This document shows positions 34,701 to 45,330 of a stretch of 64,000 bases of DNA, piece by piece (the stretch's first letter is position 1; each line of letters starts with the position of its first letter). Origin of the DNA: Sapria himalayana (lineage: Eukaryota; Streptophyta; Magnoliopsida; Malpighiales; Rafflesiaceae); NCBI GenBank assembly GCA_029783825.1, contig JAREIK010000385.1, positions 2,018,501 through 2,082,500 on the forward strand. Direction: 5' to 3'. The translations under genes and the position numbers were made by a program. A model generated the notes under the pieces. That model did not search any database, was not told the origin of the DNA, and saw only the letters and a program-made list of their open reading frames with translations.

Positions 34701-35075
34701 TCAACTGTAGCCTTGTCCACTACTGAAGCTGAATATGTTTCAGCTTCAGTTGCAACCTCTCAAGCCTTATGGCTTAGAAAACTGTTGGGCGACTTAGATA
34801 AAGTCCAAAGATATCCAACAAAAATTCTGTGTGATAATCAATCAACTATATCTATTGCGAGTGATATGGTAATGCACAGTCGAACTAAACACATAGGTTT
34901 GAAATATCACTTCATTAAGGATACGATTGAATCTAATGAAGTTAAGTTGGTTTTTTGCAAGACTGAAGATCAAGTGGCCGATATATTCACAAAGTCCCTA
35001 CCAAGAGAAAAGCTTATCTATTTGAGAGAAAAGCTTGGACTGACCTCAACTACATCGAATCGGGGGGATTATTGA
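31732..35075 (+). pseudogene. Copia-1 Pol (nucleocapsid, protease, integrase, RT, RNase H) with one nonsense codon
   Basis: Starts in the frame set after the gag break. Two CCHC knuckles: CTICKRLNHTATEC (31,746) and CQNCKKFGHSSKNC. Protease DSG at 31,962. Integrase zinc region HRRFGH..CEVC, then core D (HADICGP, about 32,549), D (RTDRGGE, about 32,739) and E (VVERKNRT). RT begins WTLVDLP at about 33,617; YVDD lies at about 34,112. RNase H has YCDSDWGG, STTEAEYV and CDNQSTISIA and ends FTKSLPREKL. TAA at 34,008-34,010 replaces the glutamine codon found in Copia-2 (AWYQQINSY); the same frame continues to 35,075. Confidence 0.93.
35062..35069 (+). other. Copia-1 polypurine tract
   Basis: GGGGGGAT directly before the 3' LTR, the expected plus-strand primer site. 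Confidence 0.85.
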
Positions 35076-35383
35076 CGGGTTGTTCGATTTGTTGAGTTAT
35101 GCAAGTGAAATTACAAAATTGCCCTTAATGAGCAATTATCGGTGCATTACTGTAAAGTAATTTTTTTTAGTACATTTATGTGTTTAATTATCGGGCTGAT
35201 ATAAAAGCCAATATCTGTTGTTGACCTAGCTGCTGGATGATTATTGAATGTTTTGAATTGGTTCTGCTGCGCGATATTTCTTCCTCTCTTCTTCTCCTCT
35301 GTTCTTCTCTTCTTCTTAAACATTCTGCTTCTGTTCTTGAGAATTTCTTGTGTTAAACAAGAAATAGTTGTTTAAAAACAACA
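35070..35383 (+). repeat. Copia-1 3' LTR
   Basis: 314 bp, same length as the 5' LTR. Starts TATTGACGGG, where the usual TG has become TA, and ends AAAAACAACA. Confidence 0.97.
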
Positions 35384-35388
35384 AATTC

Positions 35389-37965
35389 ACTATTGAGTTA
35401 GTGCGGTGTTTTGAATAATATTGTGATCAAGTCGTACTCATGGTGTGTTTGTGTCATGCTTGTAGTGTGTTTGTAGTGCTGTGGAATATTGTGACATGGA
35501 GGAATATATAAATATATATATATAAACATTTGTATAAATAAATATATAAATACAAAATACACGCACACATATATGTTTAAATATGTAGCGTTGTGGTTAT
35601 TAATTAGTGTGGTTTGCAATATTGAGCATGTGTGTTCAAATCATGGCATTGTAAGTTTCTTATGATATGATAAATTTGTATTCCTTCATGTCTACTCTCA
35701 CATCTTGTATTATACTTAGGTACATATGGAATAATAATAGTTTATTTGTCAAATATAAAGAATATCCTAATTTTAGTATTATGGATATTGAGATAAAGAT
35801 TAAGTTTTTATAATACTAGTAATATATTTTATCTATTTACTGCTTGTCTACCTGCATAGATCATAAAGTTAGGCTGAATGTGATAAAAAATATATTAAAA
35901 TTTATATCAAGCTACATGAACCAAGCTAGGAGCAAATAATGTGGGGTTCGTTGAATAGAAGAGAGTTATTTTAGTACTTAGATTGTGATTACAACTCTAT
36001 CTAACACATGAAAATGATAATAATAATTTAGATATATTAAGTCGATAGAAATTATACAAATCTACATATCTCGTGCTATATATGATGACATATTATCTAC
36101 TATCCCCCATTGTATATAGCATAAGATTGAAGTCACTTTTTTCTTTGAATATAAGTATTATTTCAGATAGAAGATCCAAGGTATGATTAGATATCATCGA
36201 ATCACTTTCATATTTGAATGACAACAAAAATTCAATGATAATTACTGAGAATATAGTAAAAGAATTACTAGCAGAGAATGACTCATGACATCGAGGATAT
36301 TGAGACTGCCACTAACTTTAGAATCAAACATTACAGTCCGAAGAATACTACGGACACAGATTCATCGCCGATATTTAAGGATTGTCATGTGATGCATGTT
36401 AATATTAATGATTTTGTTGCTATTTTTTTTTAAATTTCAATTTATTTTTATTCGTCATATTGAAAAAATAAAATATAAGTTTTTTTTATTGAGTTTTGAA
36501 TTTTATTCATTTTAATTTAGTGTACAGTGTAGGGTAGTTTAAATTAAATATTTTTATTTTTTAAAATAAATTATGTCATAGAGTATAATATTAAAAATAA
36601 AAGATGATATTGTAGAGAGATTTCACTGCAAAATGTGGGTGTCCACAATATTGTCTAGTGGTGCCATTCATGCACTAATGGAGTAGCCAATGCAATTCCT
36701 TGCTTGTTGCTCTTCCTTGCCCACTACCAATGATCTGTGTAGAGCTATCAAATGAACTGAGCCATCCTGGCCCGACACGAGGCACGACACTGTTCAACTA
36801 TGCTTGGCCCACCACGGCACACTATAGTGCCTTGCCTGGGCCCGTGCCAGGCACACCTATCGCACGAGTCGTGTAGTGCTGGGCCAAAATTTTTGGGACA
36901 CATTCCGTGCCTGGCAAGGCACGATACGCGTGACCACGCATCGATCCAGATATAATATCTTATCTCTATTAATGGATGAAGGAGGTTTTCGATCCAGAGA
37001 TAATAGGGAGAAGATTTTTCTAAATAGAAAAAACCAATTATATTAGCTTTTTACTTTTAGTGTTTTTTTAACAATTATAGTAATAAATCAGTTAAAAAAA
37101 CAAAAAAATAGCTTAGCACTAAAACTAATTTTCTTTCATTGTTATGCCAAAAAAAAAAACAAAATGGCCTTAGTCTTACACTTTTTGGTCAAGTTGTTAT
37201 TATATATATTTATCTAAGTCTAATGGATTTTTATTATATTTATTATTTATTATTTTTTTAAAGGATGAGAATAGATTTGAAGTTAGTTAAAAAGAGAATT
37301 ATTTTTTAAAATTTTTTATTTAGTTTCAAATTTATTCATTAGTCCCAAAATTATTAAATAAAATATATTAATTTTAACATAGTTATAACATGTACCTTAA
37401 TTTTAGGTGTGCAGGTGATATTTTGGTTGCTCTTTCTCATATTCTATAGCATAGAAATCATAGCTCCTCACTAAACTAAAATCATCTATCAACAAAATTA
37501 AAATTAAAATCTAAAAAAATTTGGACACAAACATTGCATAATTCAATATAAAATATATGAAAATGTAATTTATAAAAAATTATATAAAATTTAAATATAT
37601 TAATTTTAATTTTTTTTTTTTTTTTTTTGGGAATGAATCTAACAACCAATTGATTTATATAAATGAAACATATGATGATAGTCGGGGTAACAAAAAAATG
37701 TTAAAAATTCATTTTTGTATTTACAGTTGATATGACAAAGATAATCATTATCCTGTCAATGTCCATTCGCATGCCGATTTCTTGTCACTATCATTTTCCC
37801 AGTCCGAATGAGCATTAAATAAAAGTAACCTTCTAAAAAAATAGGTGCTTATTTTTTAAGAATTTGTCATTCCAACAGGTTGTGCCACCACACCTGGCAC
37901 GACATGTGGTCTGTGAGACTTGAGTCCTACATGACATGAGCTGTGCCATGATCTAGCACATGCTT
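35389..37965. repeat. Left-arm DNA between Copia-1 and the gene
   Basis: No gene. Mirror of about 49,010-51,587. Includes a weak tRNA-like segment near 35,585-35,655 and a GC-rich module at 36,745-36,960. The older forward or inverted counterparts are at 15.87-17.34 kb and 18.38-19.3 kb. Confidence 0.75.
36745..36960. repeat. GC-rich GGCACGACA/CCGTGCC module
   Basis: Repeats of GGCCCG, GGCACGACAC, CCGTGCCAGGCAC and GCACGATACG in otherwise AT-rich DNA. Mirror copy at 50,030-50,245. Related but more decayed text at 42,340-42,510, 37,860-37,960 and 19,170-19,290. No coding potential. Confidence 0.7.
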
Positions 37966-38089
37966 ATGGTTTAGGTATAAATATATATGTATGTGTGCGT
38001 ATCCACACTATATGAATATATAGATATGTATACGTATACAAATATATAAAGATACATTATATATATAAGTAAATATATACATATACATA

Positions 38090-38240
38090 TACATACACAC
38101 ACGCACACGCACACACACGCACACACATATATATATGTACATTTATGTATGTATATGTATATAAATAAAAATATATAATTAAGCATATATGTTATGTTTA
38201 TGTATATATAACTATATATGTGTGTGCGTGTGTGTGGATG
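38090..38240. repeat. (CA)n/(CG CA)n and (TG)n microsatellites
   Basis: Runs of ACACACGCACACGCACAC and later TGTGTGTGCGTGTG, mirrored at 48,720-48,880 in the right arm. Confidence 0.9.
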
Positions 38241-38411
38241 TGTGTGCTTCAGTAAAATGAAATTATTATACATATTTATTTTATTAGATATTTGTGTTTT
38301 TTTAAATTCTTGATATAATTGTTTTGAGTACTAAACACAAATTAGCCTATAAAATATCTTGTCAAACAATTATTAAGGATAAAATCGGTATACCAACTTC
38401 TTAAGTACAAC

Positions 38412-38418
38412 TATAAAT
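38412..38418 (+). promoter_or_regulatory. TATA box of left-arm serine-rich gene
   Basis: TATAAAT, 78 bases before the first base of the ATG at 38,490, identical in context (ACAACTATAAATGG) to the right-arm copy. Confidence 0.6.
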
Positions 38419-38489
38419 GGAAGGAGCATTTCCTTTCTCCCTATTCCCCACGTCCCCTAGTGCCATCAAACAATCACTGACCATCAACA

Positions 38490-38810
38490 ATGGCTTCCAA
38501 TTCAGCTTCCTCCGCGCGCACCTGCCTGTGTGCCCCCAAAACCCATCCTGGGTCGTTCAAGTGCAGCCTGCACCGTCGTACTCTGAGACTAACCCGAGAA
38601 AAATCGACGCCACTTATTCATGTTCTGCCTTCGTCAACTTCGACGAGTCAGAAATCGTATGCCAGCTTTATAAATTCGCTGCTAATGCATCTTATCAAGC
38701 CCCATCACCATGATCACCAAAGGAGAAGAAAATTCAGCCCTAAACCATCAAGATTTTGTCTTCTGAATGGCACTCACAGCCATGCAGCACCAGCAGTCGT
38801 CTCTTCCTGA
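38490..38810 (+). CDS. Serine-rich small protein (plant serine-rich protein-like family), left-arm copy
   Basis: Intronless, 106 residues. The ATG sits in AACAATGGC, a good plant start context. Residues 11-30 are TCLCAPKTHPGSFKCSLHRR, the family signature with two cysteines before HPGSF. Serine-rich residues follow, then LLMHLIKPHHHDHQRRRKF and SPKPSRFCLLNG, the conserved C-terminal motif with a basic RRR. Length is at the short end for the family. The biochemical role of this family is not established; no signal peptide or membrane segment is apparent. The product is identical to the right-arm copy. An overlapping frame at 38,417-38,713 is a shadow. The gene may be a live host gene carried in X, or a captured copy. 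Confidence 0.75.
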   Translation: MASNSASSARTCLCAPKTHPGSFKCSLHRRTLRLTREKSTPLIHVLPSSTSTSQKSYASFINSLLMHLIKPHHHDHQRRRKFSPKPSRFCLLNGTHSHAAPAVVSS

Positions 38811-39289
38811 CTCCCATGCCTCCTCTGCTCTCCTTCTCTCTCTCTGAATCTCGTCGCCCTCTCTTTCTCACTCCTATCAGAGATTAACAGCTTATGTTTA
38901 GTTTTTTTTATTTTCTTTCGACACCAACTGCTTGTAATCTCTGAATACAACTTCAAGAATAACAAGATTGGTAGTTGTGCGTGTCGTTAATTATTTACTA
39001 ACTAAAATTAAACATGTGGGTAATTAAATCTATTATTCAATTTTTAGTGTTAGCTCATTGCCAAGGGTGCGAATTAGTTTTAGTTTACAGCAATCTACTT
39101 TTCCCTGCTCATAGATTTTTGACCAAGAGGTTGGTTTGGGTACAAAATAATTAAATTTTTGTAAATCTAGCTAGTGGTAATTTTTTATTCTCAAATTTAA
39201 TTTCTAATATAAAATATTACAAAAAAAATTAACTTGTGAAAACCCCAAAATTTATCTAGTGATTTTAAATAATATGTTTAGAGGAAGAG

Positions 39290-39690
39290 ATAGATAGAAA
39301 GAGAATGAGAGTGATCAAGAGAGAGATAGAGAGATAATGATCAAGAGAGATAGAGAGAAAAGAGTGATTGAGAGAGAGAGTGTGTGTTATCGAGAGAGAG
39401 AAAGAGTAATCGAGAGAGAGAAAGATAGTGATCGAGAGAGAGTGTGTGAGAGAGAGACAAAGAGAGAGAGATAGAGAGAGAGTGAGTGAGTGAGTTTTCT
39501 AGAGAGACAGAGAGAGAGAGAGAGAGTGTGTGTGTGTGATAGAGATAGAGAGAGTGTATGTGTGTGTGTAAAAGAGAGATAGAAAGTGTGATAGAGAGAG
39601 ATAGAAAGATTGATAGGGAGAGATAGATAGAGAGTCTAAAAGAGAGACAGAAAGAGTGATAGAAAGAGAGAGAGAGAGAGAGAGATGGGA
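39290..39690 (+). repeat. (GA)n purine tract
   Basis: GAGAGA runs with repeated GTGATCGAGAGAG and GTGTGTG words. Mirror of the CT tract at 47,160-47,695, which is longer. Confidence 0.95.
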
Positions 39691-39733
39691 AATCTACATT
39701 CCTACCTTCATCAACAAGAAGAATAGTAGTTAA

Positions 39734-40078
39734 ATGGATAATGTCGAAGAGACTATCCCACCTTCATCATCATCTTCATCAAGTTTCGATATGGGAAATG
39801 TACATTCCTACTCGCCACAGCACCATGCGGGCGCACTCTCTGACCTAGATGAAAAATGGGAGAAGACAACAGGGAGAGAGTGGTGTTCTCTCCTTCACAT
39901 TTCTTTCTTCCTTTCAGTTGCATTGCACACAACACCACATCAGACATTCTACATCTTCTCCCCTATTTCTTTTATTTTTTTTTTCAATCATATCATCATG
40001 CACAAAAGAAACCACATCTTCATCTCATTCAACTTTGATTCTTCCATTCTATTAGAGGGTAAGACAACTATATCATGA
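39734..40078 (+). CDS. Unrecognised 114-codon ORF in left arm
   Basis: Begins MDNVEETIPPSSSSSSSFD, then GNVHSYSPQHHAGALSDLDE and KWEKTTGREW, followed by a hydrophobic SLLHISFFLSVAL stretch. The right arm has the same ORF with only a few differences (46,768-47,115) and the old copy has a broken relic (24,548). I know no family for it. The second half looks like chance translation of a pyrimidine-rich flank; the first half is the more credible part. It could be a gene fragment carried with the serine-rich gene or non-coding. Confidence 0.3.
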   Translation: MDNVEETIPPSSSSSSSFDMGNVHSYSPQHHAGALSDLDEKWEKTTGREWCSLLHISFFLSVALHTTPHQTFYIFSPISFIFFFNHIIMHKRNHIFISFNFDSSILLEGKTTIS

Positions 40079-40454
40079 TTTATTCGAAATAACAATATAA
40101 CAAGAATTATGTCTGATTAATAAAATAACAAAAATAATAAATTTAACAACCCAAAAATAAAGAATAATTCAACATCTTATATAACTTTGAAAAATGTAAC
40201 ATAAAAAAAAAATAAAGTCTAAATTACACAAGTACCAAATCAAACAAAGTTTGCCAAATAATTCTCCATATGCGAAAGAAGTATGTAAAGTACACAACGT
40301 ACAAAATTAAGTTTTGGATTAAAATGTTTTTTCTAAAATATAAAACCCTAAACATATAAATTACACCAGTACCCTAAAAATAAGTTTTGGAGCAAATATG
40401 TTTGTATATAAATATATAGACCATATGTATATAAATATATATAAATATATAAAC

Positions 40455-40586
40455 ACAGACACAGACACACACACACACACACACACACTCATACACAAAC
40501 ACATATAAATATATAAACATAAAAATATTTATAAATAAACATATAAACACACGCAAGCGCGCGCGCATACACACATGTGTGTGTGG
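40455..40586. repeat. CA/CG microsatellite at inner end of left arm
   Basis: (CA)n at about 40,455-40,488, later ACACACGCAAGCGCGCGCGC near 40,550. Clean inverted homology with the right arm ends inside this run; it resumes at GGTATATATAGGTATG (40,588) at lower identity. Confidence 0.8.
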
Positions 40587-40587
40587 T

Positions 40588-40880
40588 ATATATAGGTATG
40601 CGTTACATTTTGAAGCATGTGGGGTTTGAAGTTATTTCTTTTATTTTTTTTTTTATTTGTTAATTGTTGATGTATGAGTAGGGGGAAATTTTTTGTTTTT
40701 TTATTTTCAATATATGAAAAAAAAAAGTATTTTACATTTTGGTGTATTTTTTTAAGTTCTTTGTTCTCAAAGATTTTATGTTGGATATATTAAAATATAA
40801 AATCCCCAGATATATTAAAATATATATTAAAATATATTAAAATATAAAAAGTATTTTACATTTTTTCACTTATTATTAAA
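40588..40880. repeat. Inner, weaker extension of the inverted repeat
   Basis: GAAGCATGTGGGGTTTGAAG at 40,612 recurs in reverse complement near 46,050, and GGGGGAAATTTTTTG..AAAATCCCCAG (40,681-40,809) has a GGGGA...TCCCC outline resembling a short MITE also seen at 45,854-46,015. No gene. Confidence 0.5.
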
Positions 40881-41275
40881 ATATCAGCGGATCGCTAATA
40901 TTATGACAAATCTGGGCCGTTTTCTCGTGACGGTCGTTATCAGACAGCCACACTTGCACGCGCAAGTCGCCATCGTTTGACTGGAAATTCCACTACCTTA
41001 CCATGTGGCACCTGCTCAATCACACTGCCACATCGGATTTGTTTCGCTAACTCTGAAGGCTGCACCGAAGAGATATTATTCTATTAGTATCATGTGTGAG
41101 TGTGACACGATTATTGTGCACGCCCGATTGCATGCCCCCACGGTCAAGTCCCAACTCCAACCCGTGATAGATATGCCGCACATGTGTTAGATTTCAAATC
41201 ACAAATATGATCGCACGTGGCAAGTCTATGTTACTATTAATCAGATTTTCTAAATCACGTTCAAACACTCACATT
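40880..41275 (+). repeat. R-block 3 (forward)
   Basis: Shares CGCAAGTCGCCATCGT, GACTGGAAATTCCACTACC, ACTCTGAAGG and GCACGTGGCAAGTCT with the other R-blocks, at clearly lower identity than the pair in the recent arms. An open frame at 41,005-41,190 is not conserved elsewhere. Confidence 0.75.
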
Positions 41276-41289
41276 TATCCATAAATAAA

Positions 41290-42040
41290 TAAATAAATAA
41301 ATCATAATATTATTTGGAAAAATAATAGCTTTAAAACTTTATTTAAGAAATTTTGTATTTAAGATATGTTTTATGCCAAATATGTATTTTGGGTCATAAA
41401 CCATAACCATCACACCAACTGACCAACATATCAGAAAGACCTAAATTAACCTTAAGGTAACTAGGGGATATATCACATTGATAATGCTAACCCTAGAATT
41501 ATTATAAATTGTTGGTGAAAAATAAATTGTAAAAAAATTAATTTTTAAATATGTGAATTAAACATAATTCAGTTTTTAAATATTACAAAACTTGATTGTT
41601 ATGTAAGTCTCTTTTGGGTAGAATGAGTTTTAATTGATTTGTATTTTTTGTCATATATTTTAATCTTAAAATAATAATATATTATAATTATTTTAAGATC
41701 TTTTTTTTTTGTATTTTTTTAGTTATTGGTGTTTTGCTTTTTTTTTTTAAGTTATTAATTTGTATTATAATTATTTTAGATATTTTTAATTGCTTTTTAA
41801 TTGTATTTTTTTTATTTGCTTTTTTTTAATTGTTAAAATAATAATATATTATAATTATAATATATTATAATTGTTAAGCATTTTAGTTATTGGTATTTTT
41901 TATTGGGGTTTTAATCTTAAAATAATAATTATATATTATAATTATTTTAATCTTAAAATAATAATATATTATATTATAATTATAATAATATATGTTTTAA
42001 TTGATTTGTATTTTTTTTTTTTTTTGTGTTAAGCATTTTA
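41290..42040. repeat. AT-rich old X segment
   Basis: Starts like 52,456 onward (AAGACCTAAATTAAC, then GGGGATATATCAC..TTGATAATGCTAA against GGGATATGTCAC..TTGCTATTGCTAA). The second half is long T and TA runs. No gene. Confidence 0.55.
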
Positions 42041-43720
42041 GTTCACTTGAATTCATGTATAATATATATTCCTACAAAATATATAGAGGAAAACTAGTAG
42101 GGGCTGAATGATCTTCTCAACTATGACAAATATGTATCATCCAAATACAATTGAGCCCTACCTAGTTTCAATTAAAATATAGTCAATTACCTCCTCAATA
42201 AGCATATCCTACATCTTAGAAATATCAGGTGATTCATGTGGCTTAGAATCATCGGGCGGCTGCTTAAATTTTCTCATTGGATCTGATTGATCTCTAGAAT
42301 AAACAAACACTGAATCCATGAAAATAGGAATCTCTATGGGCTCACTCTGATTTTTAGTCGTGCCTAGACGAGCACGACATGGTCTAAAACCATGTCCTGT
42401 CTTGGGACATGATTCTCCGAGACATAGTTCATGCTTTGCCGGGCCAGTACAAGTCATGACTCATGCCGGGCAAGGCATGAATCATGCCTCGTGTCGAGCT
42501 AGGCATGACCTATGTGCCTAGCCTAATGGCAAGGTCCATCGACCAGCTACATGAGGACTCAATATCGAAGAAAGGTCAAGGGTCAAAATTTGCCTAGTGA
42601 TCGCCTGAAGCTAGATCTCTCTTACATGGCCAATTGAAATTGGCCAACCACTTAAGCCAACCACTCATTGTGTCCCTATGTCATGTTGGGCTAGCCAGAT
42701 GATTCATGTGTCTTACTGAACAAGGAAAGGGAATTATACCATGCCATGTTTGGCACGGCTCGGTAACACTCCCATGCCTTACAAAAATAGGTCATGCCTA
42801 TATAGAACGACCCATTTGGCACCTCTATTGATGTTTTTAATATTAGCAAATTTCCTATTTACATTTTCAATAAAATATTTCTCATGTCTGAAATCTCTAT
42901 TATCGCACTATTATCCATCTTCATCGTATCATAATCATTAGGTATGTATGTAATAATTAAGTAAATATGTGGAGTAATTTGATATGAAACTCTCGAGTCA
43001 ATAAGCTAATCACTTTCCTAAGATACTAGATTAACAAAATTATAATCACTAGCTAGAATCAAAAAAGTTGTGGGTAGAGCCTATTCTAAGAATATTTTCT
43101 TCCTTCATTATGTGTGTGTCAATTGATGCTCCTATCATGTTTCATAAAAATATGAATGCAATGAGAATTTCATCCATTTTCTTTTGTCTCTTTGCTTCTA
43201 GATACAATAGATTGTACGGTACAAAATATTTTGAAATAACAATTTCTAGTGGTGACATACTTTGGGAAATTGCAAAGTCATCTTAGATGTTCAGAAGTGT
43301 TCTTAGCATTAGGAAAGTGAGTAGCTCAACTTTCAAAAGAGTTTTCATAGATGAAAGGTTGTTCACTAGGTCTTGCACAAGATTGATGTGAGTTGATATT
43401 AAATTTTTATCTTTGAACTTCAGGTTAGATATCCAATGATGAACTTTTTATTTCAAAATATAATCTTTATATACATAAATTCTAGTTTCTGTCATTGTCT
43501 GTATGATCTCATTTCATTAATAAGATATTTATATCTATTTATATCTATTAATAACTAGAACATGACGACAATCATAAAGTACAAATCTTCATTTTCTTCA
43601 CTCAATATTTAAGATTTTTTTATAGGGTCGCGTAACTGTTTGATTACAAAGTAGTTATGTAGTAGAGAATTCTAACGGGATGTACCAACACTGCATAATG
43701 CTTTTCTCTAGGCTTGTTCG
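42040..43720 (-). pseudogene. Decayed Copia fragments in the spacer
   Basis: The part at 42,060-42,300 is a reverse-complement relative of 26,310-26,500 and of 13,690-13,900; the part at 42,960-43,720 is the reverse complement of 60,580-61,300 (CTCGAGTCAATAAG, ACACTTCTAAACATC-type words and the GTTGTTCACT word). This order fits one minus-strand Copia relic with a GC-rich TCATGCC module at 42,340-42,830 inside it. No translatable domain longer than a few residues remains. Confidence 0.5.
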
Positions 43721-43729
43721 AGCCACCGT

Positions 43730-44060
43730 GCTAAGACAATTTTAGCATGGGACGTGTTGAGCTGGCATGACTCTAAAAATTGGTAATTGACACAACTAAC
43801 ATGCCTTTTGGCTGGGTCATGGTGAGTCATTGGATTATGCTAAGTTGGCTCAAACCTAGCTTGGATACACCAGTTCATTCAAGGCTAGCATAGGTTTAGT
43901 TCAACCTTGACTAGGTTAGGCTAGGCTAGCTTGGGCTTGGTCAGGCAAGTGTGCTTTGTTCCAGGCTACCCTGGGTCATTCCAGGCTAGCCTGCTTCATT
44001 CCATGCTAGCTTGGGTTTGGTCTAGGCTAAAATGGGTTAGCACCAAGCTAGCCTACAAGT
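43730..44060. repeat. CTAGCC/TGGGTCAT module in the spacer
   Basis: GGCTAGCTTGGGCTTGGTC, CTGGGTCATTCCAGGCTAGC and GGCTGGGTCATGGTGAGTC. Reverse-complement relative of 60,230-60,400 and same-direction relative of 26,740-27,060. Confidence 0.7.
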
Positions 44061-44079
44061 TTTATTTGCATTAAAACTA

Positions 44080-44925
44080 ACAAATTAAAGTAGGAATATA
44101 AATGTACCATTTACAATTTAAAAATCATAGAAAATCCGATATGTACATTAAAATATATAGCACATGGTCATTTTTTCTTTGATTCTTGCTCTCTGGAGAA
44201 GATAGATACACATAATTTGTATCCTTTTTTTCCTAAGATAAAAACACTTGGCACATCAAAAAACACATCCACATAAACCACTGCATGTAAAAAACACACA
44301 CGCACATTTGTTTATATGAAGAAAACTACACCTTCTATAATATATATATTTTTTCAAAATTAAAATCTTAATTGATAGTGGGTACTCCCCCATTATGCGA
44401 TGCGCATGGGGGCAATGTGGATAAAAATGTGAAATTTTCAATTTTGTTTTTTTTTATGATTATTTTTTAATATTAGATAGAGAGAAATTATATCACGTTA
44501 TTAATCTACAATGCCTAAAACCTACAAAAAATAAAAATAAAAAAAACCATTTTAACTAAAAAATAAAATATAAAAGCTTAAAATAATAATTATATATAAT
44601 ATATTATTATTTTAAAATTAAAATAGCTAACATGGAGACAAATCAATTAAAACTCGTTCTGCCCAACTTAGACAAATATAATAATTACATATCAAAAACT
44701 ATATATGTTAAACTATATGTATGTATGTGTAAGTATATAACGTCATATTGGTATGTTGGTGTGGTGGTTAATGGTTTACGACCCGAAAGTATTATTTGTC
44801 ATAAAAAAGACCTTAAAATTTAAATACAAAATTTTGTAAATAAAGATTTTAAAAGTCCATTTTTTCAGATAATCATATAATTTATTTATTTATTTATAAA
44901 TAATTGTAAGATTTGAAATCTAAAT
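44080..44925. repeat. AT-rich old X segment before R-block 4
   Basis: Follows the order of left-arm 27,060-29,488 (AAAAACACTTGGCACATCAA against AAAAACACTTTGTATATCAA) but much shortened. No gene. Confidence 0.55.
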
Positions 44926-44929
44926 ATAA

Positions 44930-45285
44930 TTAATAGTAACCTATATTTGCCACGTGCGCTTATATTTGAGATATTAAATCTAAGACACCACCTGCGAAAT
45001 ACCGCGTGCGGTATTTCTATCTCTGGGACTCGGTGGTGGCATTGCTATTCACTTATGCACGCACAAGGCATGCATGTCCGGCTGGTCACGTGCACGGCCC
45101 ACGGAACATGTCCGATGTGGCATTTGCTATTGTTGCAGGTGACAAATGGTAAAGAGGTGGAATTTCCAGCCAGACGATGGGGACTTTCGCGTGCATGTGG
45201 GGCTGTGCCGAATTCCGACCGTCACGGCCTGATTTCTCACAACAGAGAACGATAGGTCAGATATTTTGGTAAACGGCCAAACATA
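44930..45285 (-). repeat. R-block 4 (reverse)
   Basis: TTGCCACGTGCGC, CGGTATTTCTATCTCTGGGA, GTGCACGGCCCACGG, GCCAGACGATGGGGACTTTC and TTCCGACCGTCACGG follow the R-block order in reverse. A 102-codon open frame here (44,947-45,255) is not shared by the other copies and is not called as a gene. Confidence 0.75.
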
Positions 45286-45330
45286 AAATATATGAAAATA
45301 ATTAACTTTAAAATAAATAAATAAAAAACA

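Larger units (their letters stand above)
30364..35388 (+). mobile_element. Copia-1: near-intact Ty1/copia retrotransposon with target duplication
   Basis: The element is 30,369-35,383 (5,015 bp), flanked by AATTC at 30,364-30,368 and 35,384-35,388. It has two 314-bp LTRs, a PBS complementary to initiator-Met tRNA, one gag-pol region in the copia order (protease, integrase, reverse transcriptase, RNase H) and a PPT. The LTRs differ at about 9 positions. The right arm near 51,588-51,592 keeps the empty site CAATTC without the element. The gag-pol region is broken once by frameshift and once by a stop, so this copy is not autonomous as it stands. Confidence 0.97.
26736..40455. repeat. Left arm of the large inverted repeat (recent X copy)
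   Basis: Reverse-complement match to 46,385-55,224. After removing Copia-1 and one target duplication the arm is about 8.7 kb. Shared pieces in mirror order include the R-block, the site of Copia-1, the GGCACGACATG-type module, the serine-rich gene, the GA tract and the ORF at 39,734. Identity by eye is about 90% at the outer end, very high around the gene and about 93% near the inner end. The inner limit lies in a CA microsatellite; weaker inverted homology then continues to about 41,275. Confidence 0.9.

Noticed and set aside
38417..38713. 98-codon frame overlapping the serine-rich gene (mirrored at 48,256-48,552)
   Set aside because: The recognised family motifs CLCAP..HPGSFKC and PKPSRFC are both in the other frame. 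In the old copy this frame has a stop.
44745..44800. TGTTGGTGTGGTGGTTAATGG as a tRNA-derived promoter
   Set aside because: It has no B box at suitable spacing and aligns with ordinary AT-rich X sequence at 29,130 and 10,745.
44947..45255. 102-codon ORF in R-block 4
   Set aside because: Not conserved in any other R-block, including R-block 5 a few hundred bases away. It is explained by locally high GC.
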